From: Galbula dea | Lineage: Eukaryota > Chordata > Aves > Piciformes > Galbulidae | DNA length: 64,000 bases | Direction of reading: 5' to 3' | Assembly: GCA_013399015.1 (NCBI GenBank) | Contig: VWZX01000851.1 | Span: forward strand, 7,464 to 71,463 | Shown: piece after piece, positions 35,380 through 47,963 of the stretch | How the letters are laid out: each line of letters begins with the position of its first letter | How positions within the stretch are numbered: the stretch's first letter is position 1 | Notes under the pieces: model-generated | Databases searched by the model: none | The model's input: only the letters and a program-made list of their open reading frames with translations | What the model was told of the DNA's origin: nothing | Program-made: the position numbers and the translations under genes

Positions 35380-35891
35380 CACAGAATCACAGAATATTAG
35401 GAGTTGGAAGGGACCTCGAAAGATCATCTAGTCCAACCCCCCTGCCACAGCAGGATTCCCTAGACCAGGTCACACAGAAGCGCGTCCAGACGGGTTTTAA
35501 TACCTCCATAGAAGGAGACTCCACAACCTCTCTGGGCAGTCTGTTCCAGTACTCTGGCACCCTCACTGGGAAAAAATGTCTACGTGTATTCACACGGAAT
35601 CTCCTATGCTTCAGCTTACAGCCATTGCCTCTTGTCCTGTCACTGGGCTTCACTGAGAAGAGCCTGACCCCATCCTCCCGACACAGACCCTTCACATATT
35701 TAAAAGCATAGATGAGGTCACCCCTTAGCCTCCTCTTCTCCAAGCTAAAGAGACCCAGCTCCCTCAGCCTTTCCTCATAAGGAAGATGTTCCAGCCCCTT
35801 CATCATCTTTGTGGCTCTGCGCTGGACTCTTTCCAGCAGTTCCCTATCCTTCTTAAACTGAGGGGCCCAGAACTGGACACAATACTACAGA
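35380..35891 (-). mobile_element. CR1 LINE, 5'-truncated, antisense, well preserved
   Basis: On the minus strand the ORF2 C-terminus reads for 139 codons (MMKGLEHLPYEERLRELGLF ... RFRVNTRRHFFPVRVPEYW ... REVVESPSMEVLK), then a 3' UTR and two octamers (cacagaatcacagaatatta on +). Group D tail, near-identical to 48932-49245 in opposite orientation. Confidence 0.95.
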
Positions 35892-38523
35892 TACACTGGC
35901 ATGGAAAACTGAAATTTTTTTTTGCTGTGCAAAACTTCCTGCATCAAAGGACAAATTAGCTAAAAGCATGATGTGTTACTCTGTTTTAACACCCTACAGG
36001 AGCACTCCATGAAGAGGAGAACATTTATTTATTTTTAAATTTCTTTTTGCAAGTTGGGTACTGTAATATTTTGCAGCAGAGACTGGTTTCATTGTTCTGT
36101 GGCAGAAACTGAAGTCTTGGGTACTACCATTCAGCTGCTCTGACAGGGAAGAGTCAAAAATAGGTATCCATATCTATTCAAAATTCTGATTATCTTCTAG
36201 AATGTGTGTTCTTCTTGCCAGGGGTGAGAAGTATGGGCTGGCCCTGGGGGTCCAGTCTTTGAGTCAGATTTTCTGTTTATCTATTAAGGAATACATTTAT
36301 AGTTTGTTATTTGTAAAAGTTCCCTGTTCTCTGGAACTATTTATGGGAGGGAGCAGAAGGATTAATGTCATCTCCATTCTTCTGCTCCTGAACTGCAGTT
36401 TTGCAGTGGTTTCTGTGTTTTCAGAGATCTTCATTACAAAATTCAGAGATTTTACATTACAAAAGAAGACAGCTAAAATGGTATGAGGCTAGAGAGGAAG
36501 GAGAAGCTTTGCATCCTAATGTGTTTTCCTCCATCTATCTGTGTCACGAGAGTGAGGGCCTGAATGGAGGTTTAATGTTGGTTTCTAATGAAGACCAAAG
36601 AGACTAGAAAAGAGGTCGCGGAGAAATCGCTAAAGTTCCACAACTGCTTGCAGGGAAAAACAGATTATTCCCAGATGTAGGGGTTATCTATATTATAGTT
36701 TTAGCTAAAAATCATTTTTTGTTTTACTCATAAATCTGACATCTTCTTTGATATGAATGAATGAAATGTGTGGCTAGAAGCCTCAGTAATGTCACATTTT
36801 ACCACTATTCCACTGTATTGGTTTACAGTGACAAGGACAACTATTCTGCCTTTAGTGTAGCCATCTGGCAGGTTAATCCCTTCCAGTTGTAAAGATATGT
36901 GTATACTTCAGTAACCCAGATGTTGGCAAACAGCTACTGATTTTTCCCTGGGAATACATCTCCCCTTGGGTCATCCAGCAGGACTTCTGTAAAAGCTCTG
37001 GCAGACACATCTCCCTTTGCTTTAGACCATGGGGGCAGGCAGCTGGGCACATCATCCAGGTTGGCTGTGAACAGTATTTTTACCAAGAGATTTCTTTTTT
37101 CAGGCATTTTGCTTTAGCATAGTGTCTTGCAGAAGTTCAGTTCTACTGCCATGCTATAGCATGAGAGTTCAAGATGACTCCTAAGAGTGGAAATGGGGGG
37201 GAGGAGGTGGTTATGTTTTGGAGGAGTTTCCATGGACAGATTCTCTTTGGGATGAAGTGTTTCTATGCAGAAGACACTATGCAGTGGACACACTTCCTGG
37301 TTTGTTTTAACTCACAACTCTAGCCAGAGGTTGAAGGCTTTGAATTTCAGCAAAGTTTATGTCTTCTTAAAAAGTTCTTTATTTATTTTCTCTGCCCTTT
37401 TATTATCTATAGCTTCCTGTTGTTACACAAGTATTCTTTTTTTTAATGACTGTTTGTGGTAACTTCCTGTTTAGGAATGGCATGGTGGTTTTTATTAATT
37501 CAGTGAGAGTAGAAATCACTGTGAAACCTTTCCTGACATCTTCTCTGCCCTTGTAGCAGATACTGGAAAGGGAACTTAGTGTGGGTCTTTTTGATGGAAA
37601 TGAGTTAGAAGGTTAGAAGGATAAAAATGGTTTCTAAACCCAATATTGTTGATATAATTTCATATAGCATTGCAATGTACAGTTGCAAGGAAGGTGCCAG
37701 CAGACTTTCCCAAGTGTTATTTTCTTGTTTTGTGGTAATGATCTTTCATATTGCAGAAATTCCTAAGTGAATTAGTAGGCAAATGCTGCTTTATGAGATT
37801 GAGTCTCTCTCTGCCTTTGTAATCTAGTATTAGTGAGTGTTGTTTTCATACTGGCTTATATCACTTTCCCCTTGCAATATTTGCATTAAAAATGTTTCCC
37901 TTTCTTTTTTTTTTTCTTCATCATAGGTGGCTTTGCTGTAACATTTAAACTGTGACTAACACTTCTTGTTAACACTTAATCCTTTAAATGATACTTTGAA
38001 ATTGTTTAAATCAGTATTTTAAATTGAACAAGGCCTTGGAGCCACTCCTTAGGACTGTATCATTAACCTATAATTGTGTATTGCATGAAGTATTTTGTTT
38101 TCATTACCTTGGGAAAAAAAAGTAATGACCTTGCAATTGACTCTTCTATTTAACATTTTCATCTGAGCTTTAACACCATTGGAAGTAGCTGCTTGCAGTG
38201 ACCACAGAAGGAGCCAAAGCAGCAATGTAATGCAGTCAGTCTGATTCAGTTTCAAGCTAACAAAGTTAATATTAATTGGTGATTTACCAAGTCAAAGGAC
38301 TCAGTTAAACACAAGTCAAGACTGTGAAACTCCTTTTTCTTTACACAGATTGCCAGGCCTAGGTTTGAAAATATACTGTGCTTTATTTTGATCTTCATTC
38401 TCAGGATACCTAACACTTGACTAGCCAGTAGCCCTGCTCTGCATTCAGTATTCATCTAAAGTCTTTAAAGTGAGTATTGAGTATGGAAATTGGTTAGGGA
38501 AAAAGCCCCATTTCATGCAGGTG
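35892..38523. other. Intron 2 sequence without recognised features
   Basis: 2.6 kb of single-copy DNA. Short low-complexity stretches only (T runs at about 37900). The small frames at 36202-36607 and 36873-37055 have no signature. Confidence 0.5.
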
Positions 38524-39158
38524 TTTGTCAGCAGTGTCCTCTGGCTGCCAGGAGGGCCAACCATGTCCTGGGCTGTGTTAAGAGCAACATTGCCAGCAGG
38601 TCCAAAGATGTGGTTGTCCTGCTCTACTTCATGCTGGTGTGGCCACACCTTGAGCACTGGGTGCAATTTTAGGCACCACAGTATAGAAAGGATATCAAGC
38701 TGTTATAGAGCATCCAAAGGAGGCTACGAAGATGGTGAAGGGCCTGGAGGGGAAGCCTTATAAAGAGCAGCTAAGGTCACTTGGTTTATTCAACTTGGAG
38801 AAGAGAAGACTGAGGGAGACCTCATTGCTGTCTTCAACATCATCATGAGGGGTTGCAGAGGGGCAGGCACTGATCTCTTCACTCTCATGGACAGTGACAA
38901 GACTAGATGTAAGGGTATGAAGTTGAGTCATGGGAGACTTAGGTTAGATATCAGGAGAAGGTTTTTCACCTAGAGGGTGGTCAGGCTCTGGAAAAGCCTC
39001 CCCAGGGAAGTGGTCACAGCACCAAGCCTGACAGAGTTCAAGAAGTGCTTGGACATCACTCTCAGGCACATGGTGTGATTCTTGGGGTGTCCTGCACAGG
39101 ACCAGGAGTTGGACTCAGTGATCATTGTGGATCTTTTCCATCTCAGAATATTCTGTTA
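38524..39158 (+). mobile_element. CR1 LINE, group E, with near-complete 3' end
   Basis: Begins in the QCPLAARRANHVLG-type block, continues through gaggctacgaagatggtgaa and ttggagaagagaagactgag to the tail catctcagaatattctgtta. Many stops. The most complete member of its group in the window and clearly different from group A in its 3' UTR (cttggggtgtcctgcacagg). Confidence 0.93.
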
Positions 39159-39646
39159 TTTGGGAAATACTCTAAAACAAAAATACTTTTTCTTATTTGC
39201 TTAGAGCATATTTCTCTTCAAAGCAGTAAATAACCATCAGGACCCACAGCCTTTCCTCACGTTGACAGGCAGCTCCAGCAGCCAGGTGTGCCTCCCATTC
39301 ATCTGTTCCCAGTATCATCAGGCATGAGGAAGGCAGAGTAGGCTGTCCAAACTGGCTGTCAGTTCAAGAAGGCTGGTTCAAATGAAAGCAGCAAGTAATA
39401 AGGACTTAGCTGGAGGACTGAGAATTCAATACCACATGAAAAATGTCCTCCACTTAAAACCATGGAACTTGGCAAATAGGCTTTTGGTTTGTTCAGGCAC
39501 AGAACAAAAGCAAATGTGGTTCTTTCTGATTACCAAATAGAAAACTGAGCCTTTCAGCAGAAACTTTTTTGATTCCAGTTTCCAACACTTTCTTAAACAT
39601 AAAAGGAAGAATGTTTGAACTATGTTATATAGGGGGCAAATATCAG
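39159..39646. other. Intron 2 spacer, nothing recognised
   Basis: Includes a GC-richer patch (39240-39330) of unknown nature. Confidence 0.5.
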
Positions 39647-39694
39647 ATAGAATCATTATGGTTAGAAAAGACTTCTGAGATCATTGAGTCCAAC
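39647..39694 (-). mobile_element. Older antisense CR1, left part (split by insertion)
   Basis: atagaatcattatggttaga and gagatcattgagtccaac are the reverse-complement tail of a group A CR1; the sequence breaks off at 39694 and resumes at 40981. Confidence 0.88.
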
Positions 39695-40980
39695 AATGAA
39701 GAGGTGATTGGGTATAATCAACATGGCTTCACCAAGGGTAAATCGTGCGTAACGAATCTGGTGGCGTTCTATGAAGAGTTTAGGACATGAATAGACAGAG
39801 GAACAGCAACTGACGTCATTTATTGGACCTGAGCAAAGCCTTCGACACTGTCCTGCATGACATCCTGGTCTCCAAGGTAGTGGAATGTGGGTTTGATAGA
39901 TGGACCACTCGCTGGATATGGAATTGGCTTGATGGCTGCACCCAAAGAGTGCAAAGAGAAGATCAATGGATCCATGTCCAAGTGGAGGCCAGTGACAAGT
40001 GGAGTCCCTCAAGGATCAGTACTGAGACCAGCCTTGTTCAGCATCTCCATCAGCGACATGGGCAGTGGCATCAAGTGCTCCCTCAGCAAGTTTGCTGACA
40101 ACACCAGGCTGTGTGGACCGGTTGATACGCTGGAGGGGAGGGGTGCCATCCAGAGGGACCTGGACAGGCTGGAGGAGTGGGCCCATGTCAACCTCATGAA
40201 GTTCAACAAGACCAAGTGCAAGGTCCTACATCTGGGTCGGGGCAATCCCAAGCACCAATACAGGCTGTGCGAGGACTGGCTTGAGAGCAGCCCTGTGGAA
40301 AGAGACTTGGGGGTGTTGGTGGATGAGAAGTTCAACATGAGCTGCTAGCGTGTGCTTGCAGGCCAGAAGGCCAACCAGATCCTGGGCTGCATCAAGAGAA
40401 GTGTGGCCAGCAGGTGGAGGGAGGTGATTCTCCCCCTCTACTCTGCTCTCCTGAGACCCCACCTGGAATATTGCATCCAGCTCTGGAGCCCCTGTTCCAA
40501 GAGGGATATGGGGGTGCTGGAGCGAGTCCAGAGAAGGGCCACAAGAATGATGAGAGGACTGGAGCACCTCTGCTATGAGGACAGGCTGAGAGAGTTGGGA
40601 TTGTTCAGGCTGCAGAGGAGAAGGCTCCGAGGAGACCTTCTTGTGGCCTTCTAGTGTCTGAAGGGGGCCTACAAGAAAGCTGGGGAGGGACTTTTTAGGA
40701 GGTCAGGTAGTGCTAGAACCAGGGGAAATGGGTGTAAGCTAGAGGAGGGCAGATTTAGGTTGGATATTAGGAAGAAGTTCTTCACTGTGAGTGTGGTTAG
40801 GCAGTGGAACAGGTTGCCCAGAGAGGTTGTGGAAGCCTCATCCCTGGAAGCTTTTAAGACAAGGCTTGATGGGGCCCTGGGCAACGTGATCGAGTGGATG
40901 GTGTCCCTGCCAGGCAGGGGTTTAGAACTAGATGATCTTTAAGGTCCTTTCCAACTCTGATGATTCTATGATTCTATGGT
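39695..40980 (+). mobile_element. CR1 LINE, longest copy in the window (RT to tail)
   Basis: About 1.29 kb. Seen in order: EVIGYNQHGFTKGKSC (front of reverse transcriptase), a frame change, DLSKAFDTVLHD (RT motif with the first catalytic Asp), WLDG, then a third frame with SGVPQGSVL and FADNTRLCG, where the usual catalytic FADD has become FADN. The C-terminal part runs through LVDEKFNMSC-stop, KANQILGCIKRSVASR, RPHLEYCIQLWSP and REVVEASSLEAFK. The 3' UTR ends ctatgattctatgg. At least two frameshifts and several stops make it inactive. It sits inside an older antisense CR1 (39647-39694 plus 40981-41025). Group B tail. Confidence 0.96.
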
Positions 40981-41025
40981 AACTATCCACCTAACATTAC
41001 CATGCCCACCACAAAATATGTCACC
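40981..41025 (-). mobile_element. Older antisense CR1, right part (split by insertion)
   Basis: aactatccacctaacattac and catgcccaccac continue the antisense CR1 interrupted at 39694. The trinucleotide aac is present on both sides of the insertion, compatible with a tiny target duplication but too short to be decisive. Confidence 0.85.
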
Positions 41026-42060
41026 TAGGGAGAACAACAACTGAATAATCTACAGATTTTCTTCTTTATTCTTTTTTCTCTAATACATGTGCTTTTAATC
41101 AAAACAGTCAGGAGATGAGGTAGGAGCAACTCCAACATAATCTGTCTTTATTTGAACTTTAATGATCCTGAAAGACAAGATCAGTAACCACTGACTCTTA
41201 CAGTGAAAAACTTTGTAAACCCTTGGGTGATAGTGAAATAACGGGTAACTGAGATCTTGACTGGAGAAGTTTAAGCAATGTTGTTTTCCTTTGGGTGGGC
41301 TTGTGGCACTCTTGGTTTCCCAGGCCTGATCTCGCTGTTCTCAGTCATTTCCAGAAACTTCAGGAAGAGCAAGTTTCAGCTGGGCTCAAGCAGACTCAGG
41401 AGGGTGACTACCTTCTAAAGTGGTCTGAAAGGGAAAACAAATGAAAGTTCCTTTTGTATCCTTCCCATAATTTGAAATAGGCTTGTGCCTGTCTTTTGTG
41501 CAGTGAAGTAGAGCAAATTTGGGTCATCAATATTTCAGGTATAAAGAGAGGATATTTTCATTTTGCACATCTTTAAAACCAGCATGTTGTCTTGTTCCCT
41601 GTTGTTCATATTTTTAGCTGTTAATTCAATTGACAGACATTGCAGCTGTTTAGATTATTAATAGTATCCCTGATATTTGAAAATAATTAGATTAGTGATA
41701 TTTTTATGATCTCACTAAATAGTTTTCACACTGGACTAAAATGTGCTCTGTTAAAAAGGCAAGATAGTATATTCAAGTCATTAATGTTTATTTTAATTAG
41801 ATTATGTCTTTTCTAGTTAAATCCTTGCATTGAATTTTCATATAATGTGAGAAACAAAGGATTTCAGAATCATGGGTGCTTGTGTTGCTGCTGTTGCTCC
41901 ATGTAGTTCTGTAATGACCCATTCATGTAGATCCCCAAATGACATAAACAGCCTGAGGGAAGGCTCTCTGAAAGTTTGCTTAGCTAGTGATTGCACACAA
42001 ATATATCACCATATAATCTAATGGAGGATGTATGGAAGACATACGTGTTGTGGAGTCCAG
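41026..42060. other. Intron 2 sequence without recognised features
   Basis: Single-copy DNA; the patch 41100-41430 is somewhat GC-richer but matches nothing I know. Confidence 0.5.
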
Positions 42061-43032
42061 CTGAGGGTCTTTAATGATGTTCCCCAGGGGTCAGCACTAG
42101 GCCCAGTCCTGTTCAATATAGCCGTCAGTGACCTGGATGAAGGAACAGAGTGGACCCTCAGCAAGTTTGCTGCTGGCACAAAACTGGGAGGAGTGACTGA
42201 TGCACCAAAAGGTTGTGCTGCCATCCAGTGTGACGTGGACATGCTGACAGCTAGGCAGAGAGAAACCTCATGAAATTCAACAAGGGCAAATGTAGGGTAA
42301 TGCATTTGGGGAGGAATAACCCCATGGAGCAGGACAGGTTAGGGACTGAGCTGCTCTGTGGAAAAAGATCTGGGAGTCCTGGTGAGCAACAGGATGACGA
42401 TGAGCCAGCAGTGTCCCTTCGTGGCCAAGAAGGCCAATCCTGAGGTGCATGAAGAAGAGCTTGGCCAGCAGGTCAAAGGAGGTTCTCCTTCTACACTACT
42501 CTGCTCTAGTAAGGGCACATCTGGAGTCCTCGGTCCAATTCTGGTCTTCCCTGCTGAAGAAGGACAGGGAACTTCTGGGGAGGGTACAGAAAAGGGCTAC
42601 AGAAATGATTAGGAGACTAGAATGTATCTGATGTGGGGAAGGGCTGAGAGAGCGGGGGCTGGGTAGCCTGGAGAAGAGCAGACTGAGGGGAGATCTTCTC
42701 AATGCTTCTCAATACTGAATGGGTGGGGGTCAGGGGGTTGGGGCCAGGCTTTGTTCAGTGGTGCCCAGTGGCAGGACAAAAGGTAACAGGCATAAACTTG
42801 ACCATAGGAAGTTCCACCTACACATAAGGAGGAACTTCTTTCCTTTGAGGGTGGTGGAGCACTGGACCAGGCTGCCCAGAGAGGTGGTGGAGTCTCCATC
42901 TCTGGAGACATTCCAAACCTACTTGGATGTGATCCTGTGCAACCTGCTGTAGGTGAAGCTGCTCTGCCAGGGTGGTTGGACTAGATGATCTCCAGAGGTC
43001 CCTTCCACCCCTAACATTCTATGATTCTGTGA
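42061..43032 (+). mobile_element. CR1 LINE, ~1 kb, group C
   Basis: Starts near the VPQGSALGPVLFNIAVSDLDE motif, continues with KFAAGTKLGG where the catalytic FADD is lost, then frame-shifted QCPFVAKKAN, LVRAHLESSVQFWSS and a clean C-terminal piece (RKFHLHIRRNFFPLRVVEHW ... REVVESPSLETF). The tail reads cttccacccctaacattcta followed by tgattctgtga. Closely similar to the antisense copy at 62359-63027. Confidence 0.95.
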
Positions 43033-44801
43033 AATGTTGGCCAGCTTGAACAGGAAAAAATAACCATGCACTTTTGCAATGTTTAGGAATTTCTATCTTA
43101 GTCTAAGAGATGATGAAACTGTTGGTTTGAAAAATATTTTTAAAAATACCTGTAATAATGCTTGCAATTGCATCAGAAAGGGCAGGATTCTTTGTGTGCT
43201 GAATGTATTGCTCCTGAGAAATCTATTTTTCTATAAGTAGCTTTCTTCTTCAGCATTGTCATTTGCTAATGTGCTACTTCTGTGATGCCACAGCCTACTG
43301 TTTAGTTTGTTCTATTTCAGTAGCAAAGAAAACTGGACTTGTCCTAGGTATTATGCATTAAGCAAATGGATGAGACTGACATAGCTGCTGTGTATACACA
43401 ATTTTCAGTCCTGTCTCATCATGTCTTTGCTGATAAGAAATGTAGAAAAGCTGTTTGAAAGGACAATCGATTGGTGGTAAAGCAGTTAGTAGTCTGCTAG
43501 TGTAGCACAGTATGCTTACAAAGAGATTTAAAGAAGAACTTAGTAATTTAATACACTTATTCAAGCTGGTAAAGTGGAATTTTGCAGTTCTGAATTTATT
43601 CTAATATTTGACCAAGACCAAGTATTGGAATCAGTTAATACCAATGTTATAGGTCTGTTTCTGGGAGAGGGGATGTAATATAATTACAGAGATGAGAGCA
43701 CTTCATACCTGTTTCACTTAAAGACTGACTCTTGTGCTTCTCACAACACTTGAAAGGAGGTTTTGCAGTCTGGCCATGAAAGGTGCCTTTAAAAGCAAGA
43801 CACAACTGAGCTGTTGAGACTGTTTTAAAGGAGAGTTTTCAGTCCTGATCCAGTAAGCTATTACATTGAGGGGAAGGAGTACTTTCTGTTATCATGGGTT
43901 TGTGTTTGTTATCTCTGACTGTTTCATACAGTCCTTTACGAGGAACTGACCTGGCTGTAAGTCTCTGTGCAGACTCTCAGCTCTTTAAAGACCAGAAGAA
44001 TGGTTTCTTGCAAAAGCCAAAAATCTCTGTAGTCTCTGTGCTGGTAAACAAGACAATGGTGCTTTGTCATGACACTTATTTTTTTATTGTGTTGCACAGC
44101 ACCCCACCTCCACAACCAGAGAAATGTTCTTAAGGTTAAATTGAGAAAAGTTAAGCTGAATTTAAGAATGGAATGAAACATACAACTTGGGAGGAAAAAC
44201 CTGACATGTTATTCTAAGATGCTAATTTCTTTGACTAACTTTATGTGAGTAGCATTTTGCTTGGGATAAGTATGTATTCAAATATAGGTGTTTTAATTGC
44301 AAATACTGCTGGAAAGGATCTTAAGGGAGGAATCAGAATGCAGGATAAAAAAAAATCAGTTTCAGGACCTGCCCATAATGACTATAGGTAATTTAATGTA
44401 ATGAGTAGCACATATTTTCTATATATAAAACCAGTAGCATCATGCAAATGAGAATCATCTGATACAAAGCCCATAAACACTACAGAACAAGCTCTAAAGT
44501 AACTGCTTATTTAAGAAGTTATTTAACTTATTTAAGTTAATGAACCTCTTGTAAACAAGCTGAAGTGAGCAAGGTCCTAATGGCTCTACAAATACATGGC
44601 TTTCTTTGGATGAAAATCTACTGAACCTGGAAGTGCTATAATATGTAGATTTTACGAAGCTGTCTCTGGTTTTAATCTGAAACTTTAGATAATGTTGTTT
44701 TTCACTTTATATGGAAAGTTACTGTGTTGCTAAGATCTTATATATAAAAAAACCCCAAAAAACATAGAAATTAAACTTCATTAGGCTAATGCCATAAGTG
44801 G
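43033..44801. other. Intron 2 sequence without recognised features
   Basis: AT-rich. The opposed frames around 43894-44181 share the same ~240 bp on both strands and have no signature. Confidence 0.5.
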
Positions 44802-44910
44802 AAAAACCCCAAAAGAGTAATTTACAATACCTCCAGATTTATTTAGACTAAGGTAAAAAAACCCCAAACTAGTAATTTACAATAATTCCAGAATTATTTA
44901 GACTACCTTT
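44802..44910. repeat. Imperfect 55-bp tandem duplication
   Basis: aaaaaccccaaaagagtaat and aaaaaccccaaactagtaat head two units of about 55 bp that also share tttacaata, cca/gatttattta or cca/gaattattta, and gacta. A further, weaker aaaaaaccccaaaaaacata at about 44747 may be an older third unit start. Confidence 0.85.
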
Positions 44911-47898
44911 GTGACAAAGCAAACCAATTAGTGTTAATATACCAGGGCTCTCTTTATCCCATTTACAGGAAAATATTTTCCTGTCTATAAACTAATTCTG
45001 AAAGTCCTGAGAAGGCAAAAGTCTTGATTCTGCAGACTTAAAGCAATCTTCTCTAAATAATCACATTGTCTTAATTTTAAACTGACAGTTTTAAGAGGGA
45101 ATTAGGCTAGCTATTCCTATAACTATATATACATGTTCCTGTGCATTTTTGTTCAATTAAATTATAGTCCGTTATAGAGAGTAACAGCAGTTGTGGTGCT
45201 GAATATCTATTTTCCTCCATCTTTGGACATCTTTCCACACCTCCTACATTTTGGTGTTATGATATATATGTTACTTTATCACTTGTATTGGTTCATAACA
45301 AAAAGTAAGAAATTTGTAGATATAAAATTTGCTCCAGCTGCCTTCTGAAATTAAAACCTGTTTTTATTTCTGCTTTTTGGTTTTGTCTGCTTTATTCTTG
45401 GAGCTGTTATCACATGTATGTTTCTGAATTGCATCTGCAAAACTTTATGGAGAGTTCTGTTAAAGCAGAGAAGTGAAGTGCTTGAAAGTTGTGAAATTCA
45501 AGAATTAAAGCTGCTTGTATGATCTTCATTTTGGCCTCCCTATGCTTCTGCACAATGGCACAGTCTCTAATTAGAGAATCACAAACTGTTTTTTTTTTTT
45601 CCCAGGACTCACACTTCATTCAGTGCACAGGAGGGATAATGTTTACTTGATGATTGCTGCCTTGGTTGTGTTTCACTCTCACTGTTCTGTGTGTAGCCAT
45701 AGGCTTTATTTACTGCACCCTCATCAAAACGTGGCCTGATGACAAAAAATAATCATTTCCTTTGGGGCTTTTCTGTGATTTTTATCACTTTAGGTCTGAG
45801 TAGTTCACAAATGTTACTTAGTCATTATCTTTGCAATACCTAGTTTTCATTGTGGAGACAGAATTTTGGGTGAGCAGCTAAATTACTAGAAAGCAACCAT
45901 AAAAAGTATCTGATTTTGGGTGCTATGGCTATGAGGAATTATGCCTGATAGCTCAAAAGGTTTTGTAATTATTATTACATAGCACTTTGTCTGTTTCAGG
46001 CAGAGATCCTCTTTGATTCTAACAGCAGTGATGAGTTTTCAACCCTTCTTGAAATTCAGTTCCCCTAAGATCAAGAGCACATAACAGTCACCCTTAGGGA
46101 GCTGGTTTAAATGATATAATGTGCAGGAAGAGAAGAGAGAAGCCAGTCCCTCAGGGCAGCACTAGCTTTAGGATTATTGTTTCATGTCACATTTGCCACA
46201 TGGCTTCTGCTCTCAGCAACAGTTCAGAGAAGGGCACTGTGGAAAACAGCTTTTCTATGTAACCTCAGGTTTGTGCCAAACCTGAGATCCATTCTCTTCA
46301 CTGATTGGGGAAATGATGTGACGGAGAAAATAAATTCACCTTGGGGTTGTGTCATGCTGCATGACCTCCCTGGCAGCAGGCAGTGCTAAACGTTCTGCTA
46401 TGAAGGCAGAGTGGGGAAAAAGTCTGACAGGAAAAAGAATGGAGAGAAAGTGACAAGTCTTACTAGATTCCTCTTCTTTGAAAGAAGGAAGGAGAAAGTG
46501 AGAATCTATGTTTGAGGGAAGGCAGACTTGCAGTAGATAAGCAGAAGAGAGTTATGTGAGATGGTGGAGGTCTCAGAGAGATCCCTGCTTGTCTGGACCT
46601 GTCAGAGTTTGGTCCCATCTTCCAAAGACCTCCCATTGATGGTTCATCTACTGGCTCCCTACTGTTCTTTCTTAAATAGCAGTCAAATTTCCTATTTTAC
46701 CATATTCTTTGACCACATTTTATTTTCTCTCTGTTTTGTTTTTTTTTTTTTTCTCCTACTCAGGCAGCTTTTCTTCTCAGTTCAGCCTGGGTGTTGGAAG
46801 CCATATGGAAGGCAGTCTTTCTGCCCGTGGTTTTCCACCTGCTCCTGTTTGTCTTGACTGTGTTTTAAAAATGTGGCAAGCCTTTACAAGTTAAAATTTT
46901 GAAACTCTTTTGAGCAAATGTGGGCAGATTTTCATGGGTATGAGAAAAAAACACATTTCCTATACAGAAGTCTGTAACTTCCACCTGCTTAATCTCCCTG
47001 GTCTTGATCAGTGAAATGGCAGAGCTGTTCACCGGGCCTTTTTTAATGCATACCAAATTCTTCCTCAAGACCAGGAAAGCTGTTTGGCAGAGTAATTCCA
47101 CTTTAATTTTTGTCTTGTTCCCACTTCCTTTATTCAAACAAATTTGAATTTTACTTTATTAAAACAAACTTCTAACTTTATTAAAACAAACTAATAAACC
47201 AAACCAAAACGAAACAAACCCTTAAAACCCACAATGTACTCCACTTTAGAAGCCAAAGATAAGGAGAAGAAAAAATTGTAGCTGCAGTTATAACCAGTTA
47301 AAAACGGGCTAATAAAACATGAAATGTCACATAACATTAACAATAGCCACTCCTCTCTATATTCCTGTAGTATTACAGATGTTTTTGTCTGAGTTTGGGT
47401 TAACCATTGTCAGGGTTTAGGGCTTTAAACAAATGAAAGATGCTTTCCATTAATGCTCTCCATTAGCACATTTGGTTTCAGACTTACCAGGGACTCTGTA
47501 AACTCACATTTTTGCTTTGCAATGATTTAATTTGTAGGACTACCTTAAAATTAGAAGAAAACATAGAAGCTTACAACAGAACCCCTAGGAGATCAGGTGA
47601 CCTGACCTGTGGGTTTCAGGTTTTATGAAATGTTGGTGCTGCAAAACATGAAGTTCAGCTAAGCTAGCTCAGCTTTTGACTGCAGCCCTGAGACTTTCTT
47701 TTTTGAATCTTCATCCCATACCTAAGAGATTCAGACCCCAATTGTTGAAAGTTTATCTGTAAAAGGGGTAGAATGCTCCCTAGTGTGGAGGAGAAGGAAA
47801 AAAGGTGAAAACAGTTGAGACACCCATACCAGCTAGGTTTTCTCTTGCTGGCCAAAACACTAACTAATGACCTGAGAAAAACAGTTTCCTCCCCACCC
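44911..47898. other. Intron 2 sequence without recognised features
   Basis: No repeat family recognised over about 3 kb. T runs occur at 45590-45602 and 46739-46753. Open frames at 46177-46389, 46561-46894 and 46865-47137 (-) have no signature. Confidence 0.5.
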
Positions 47899-47963
47899 CC
47901 GTTTTTTTTGTGTGTGTGGTTTTTTTGTTTGTTTGTTTGGTTGTTGTTTTTGTTGTTTTTGTC
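47899..47963. repeat. TG / TTTG simple repeat
   Basis: gtgtgtgtgg followed by tttttttgtttgtttgtttg and related T/G-only sequence. Confidence 0.9.

Noticed and set aside
39823..40942. CR1 reverse-transcriptase frames as a functional gene
   Set aside because: Frames are split by stops and frameshifts, the catalytic FADD is FADN, and no 5' part exists; a dead element.
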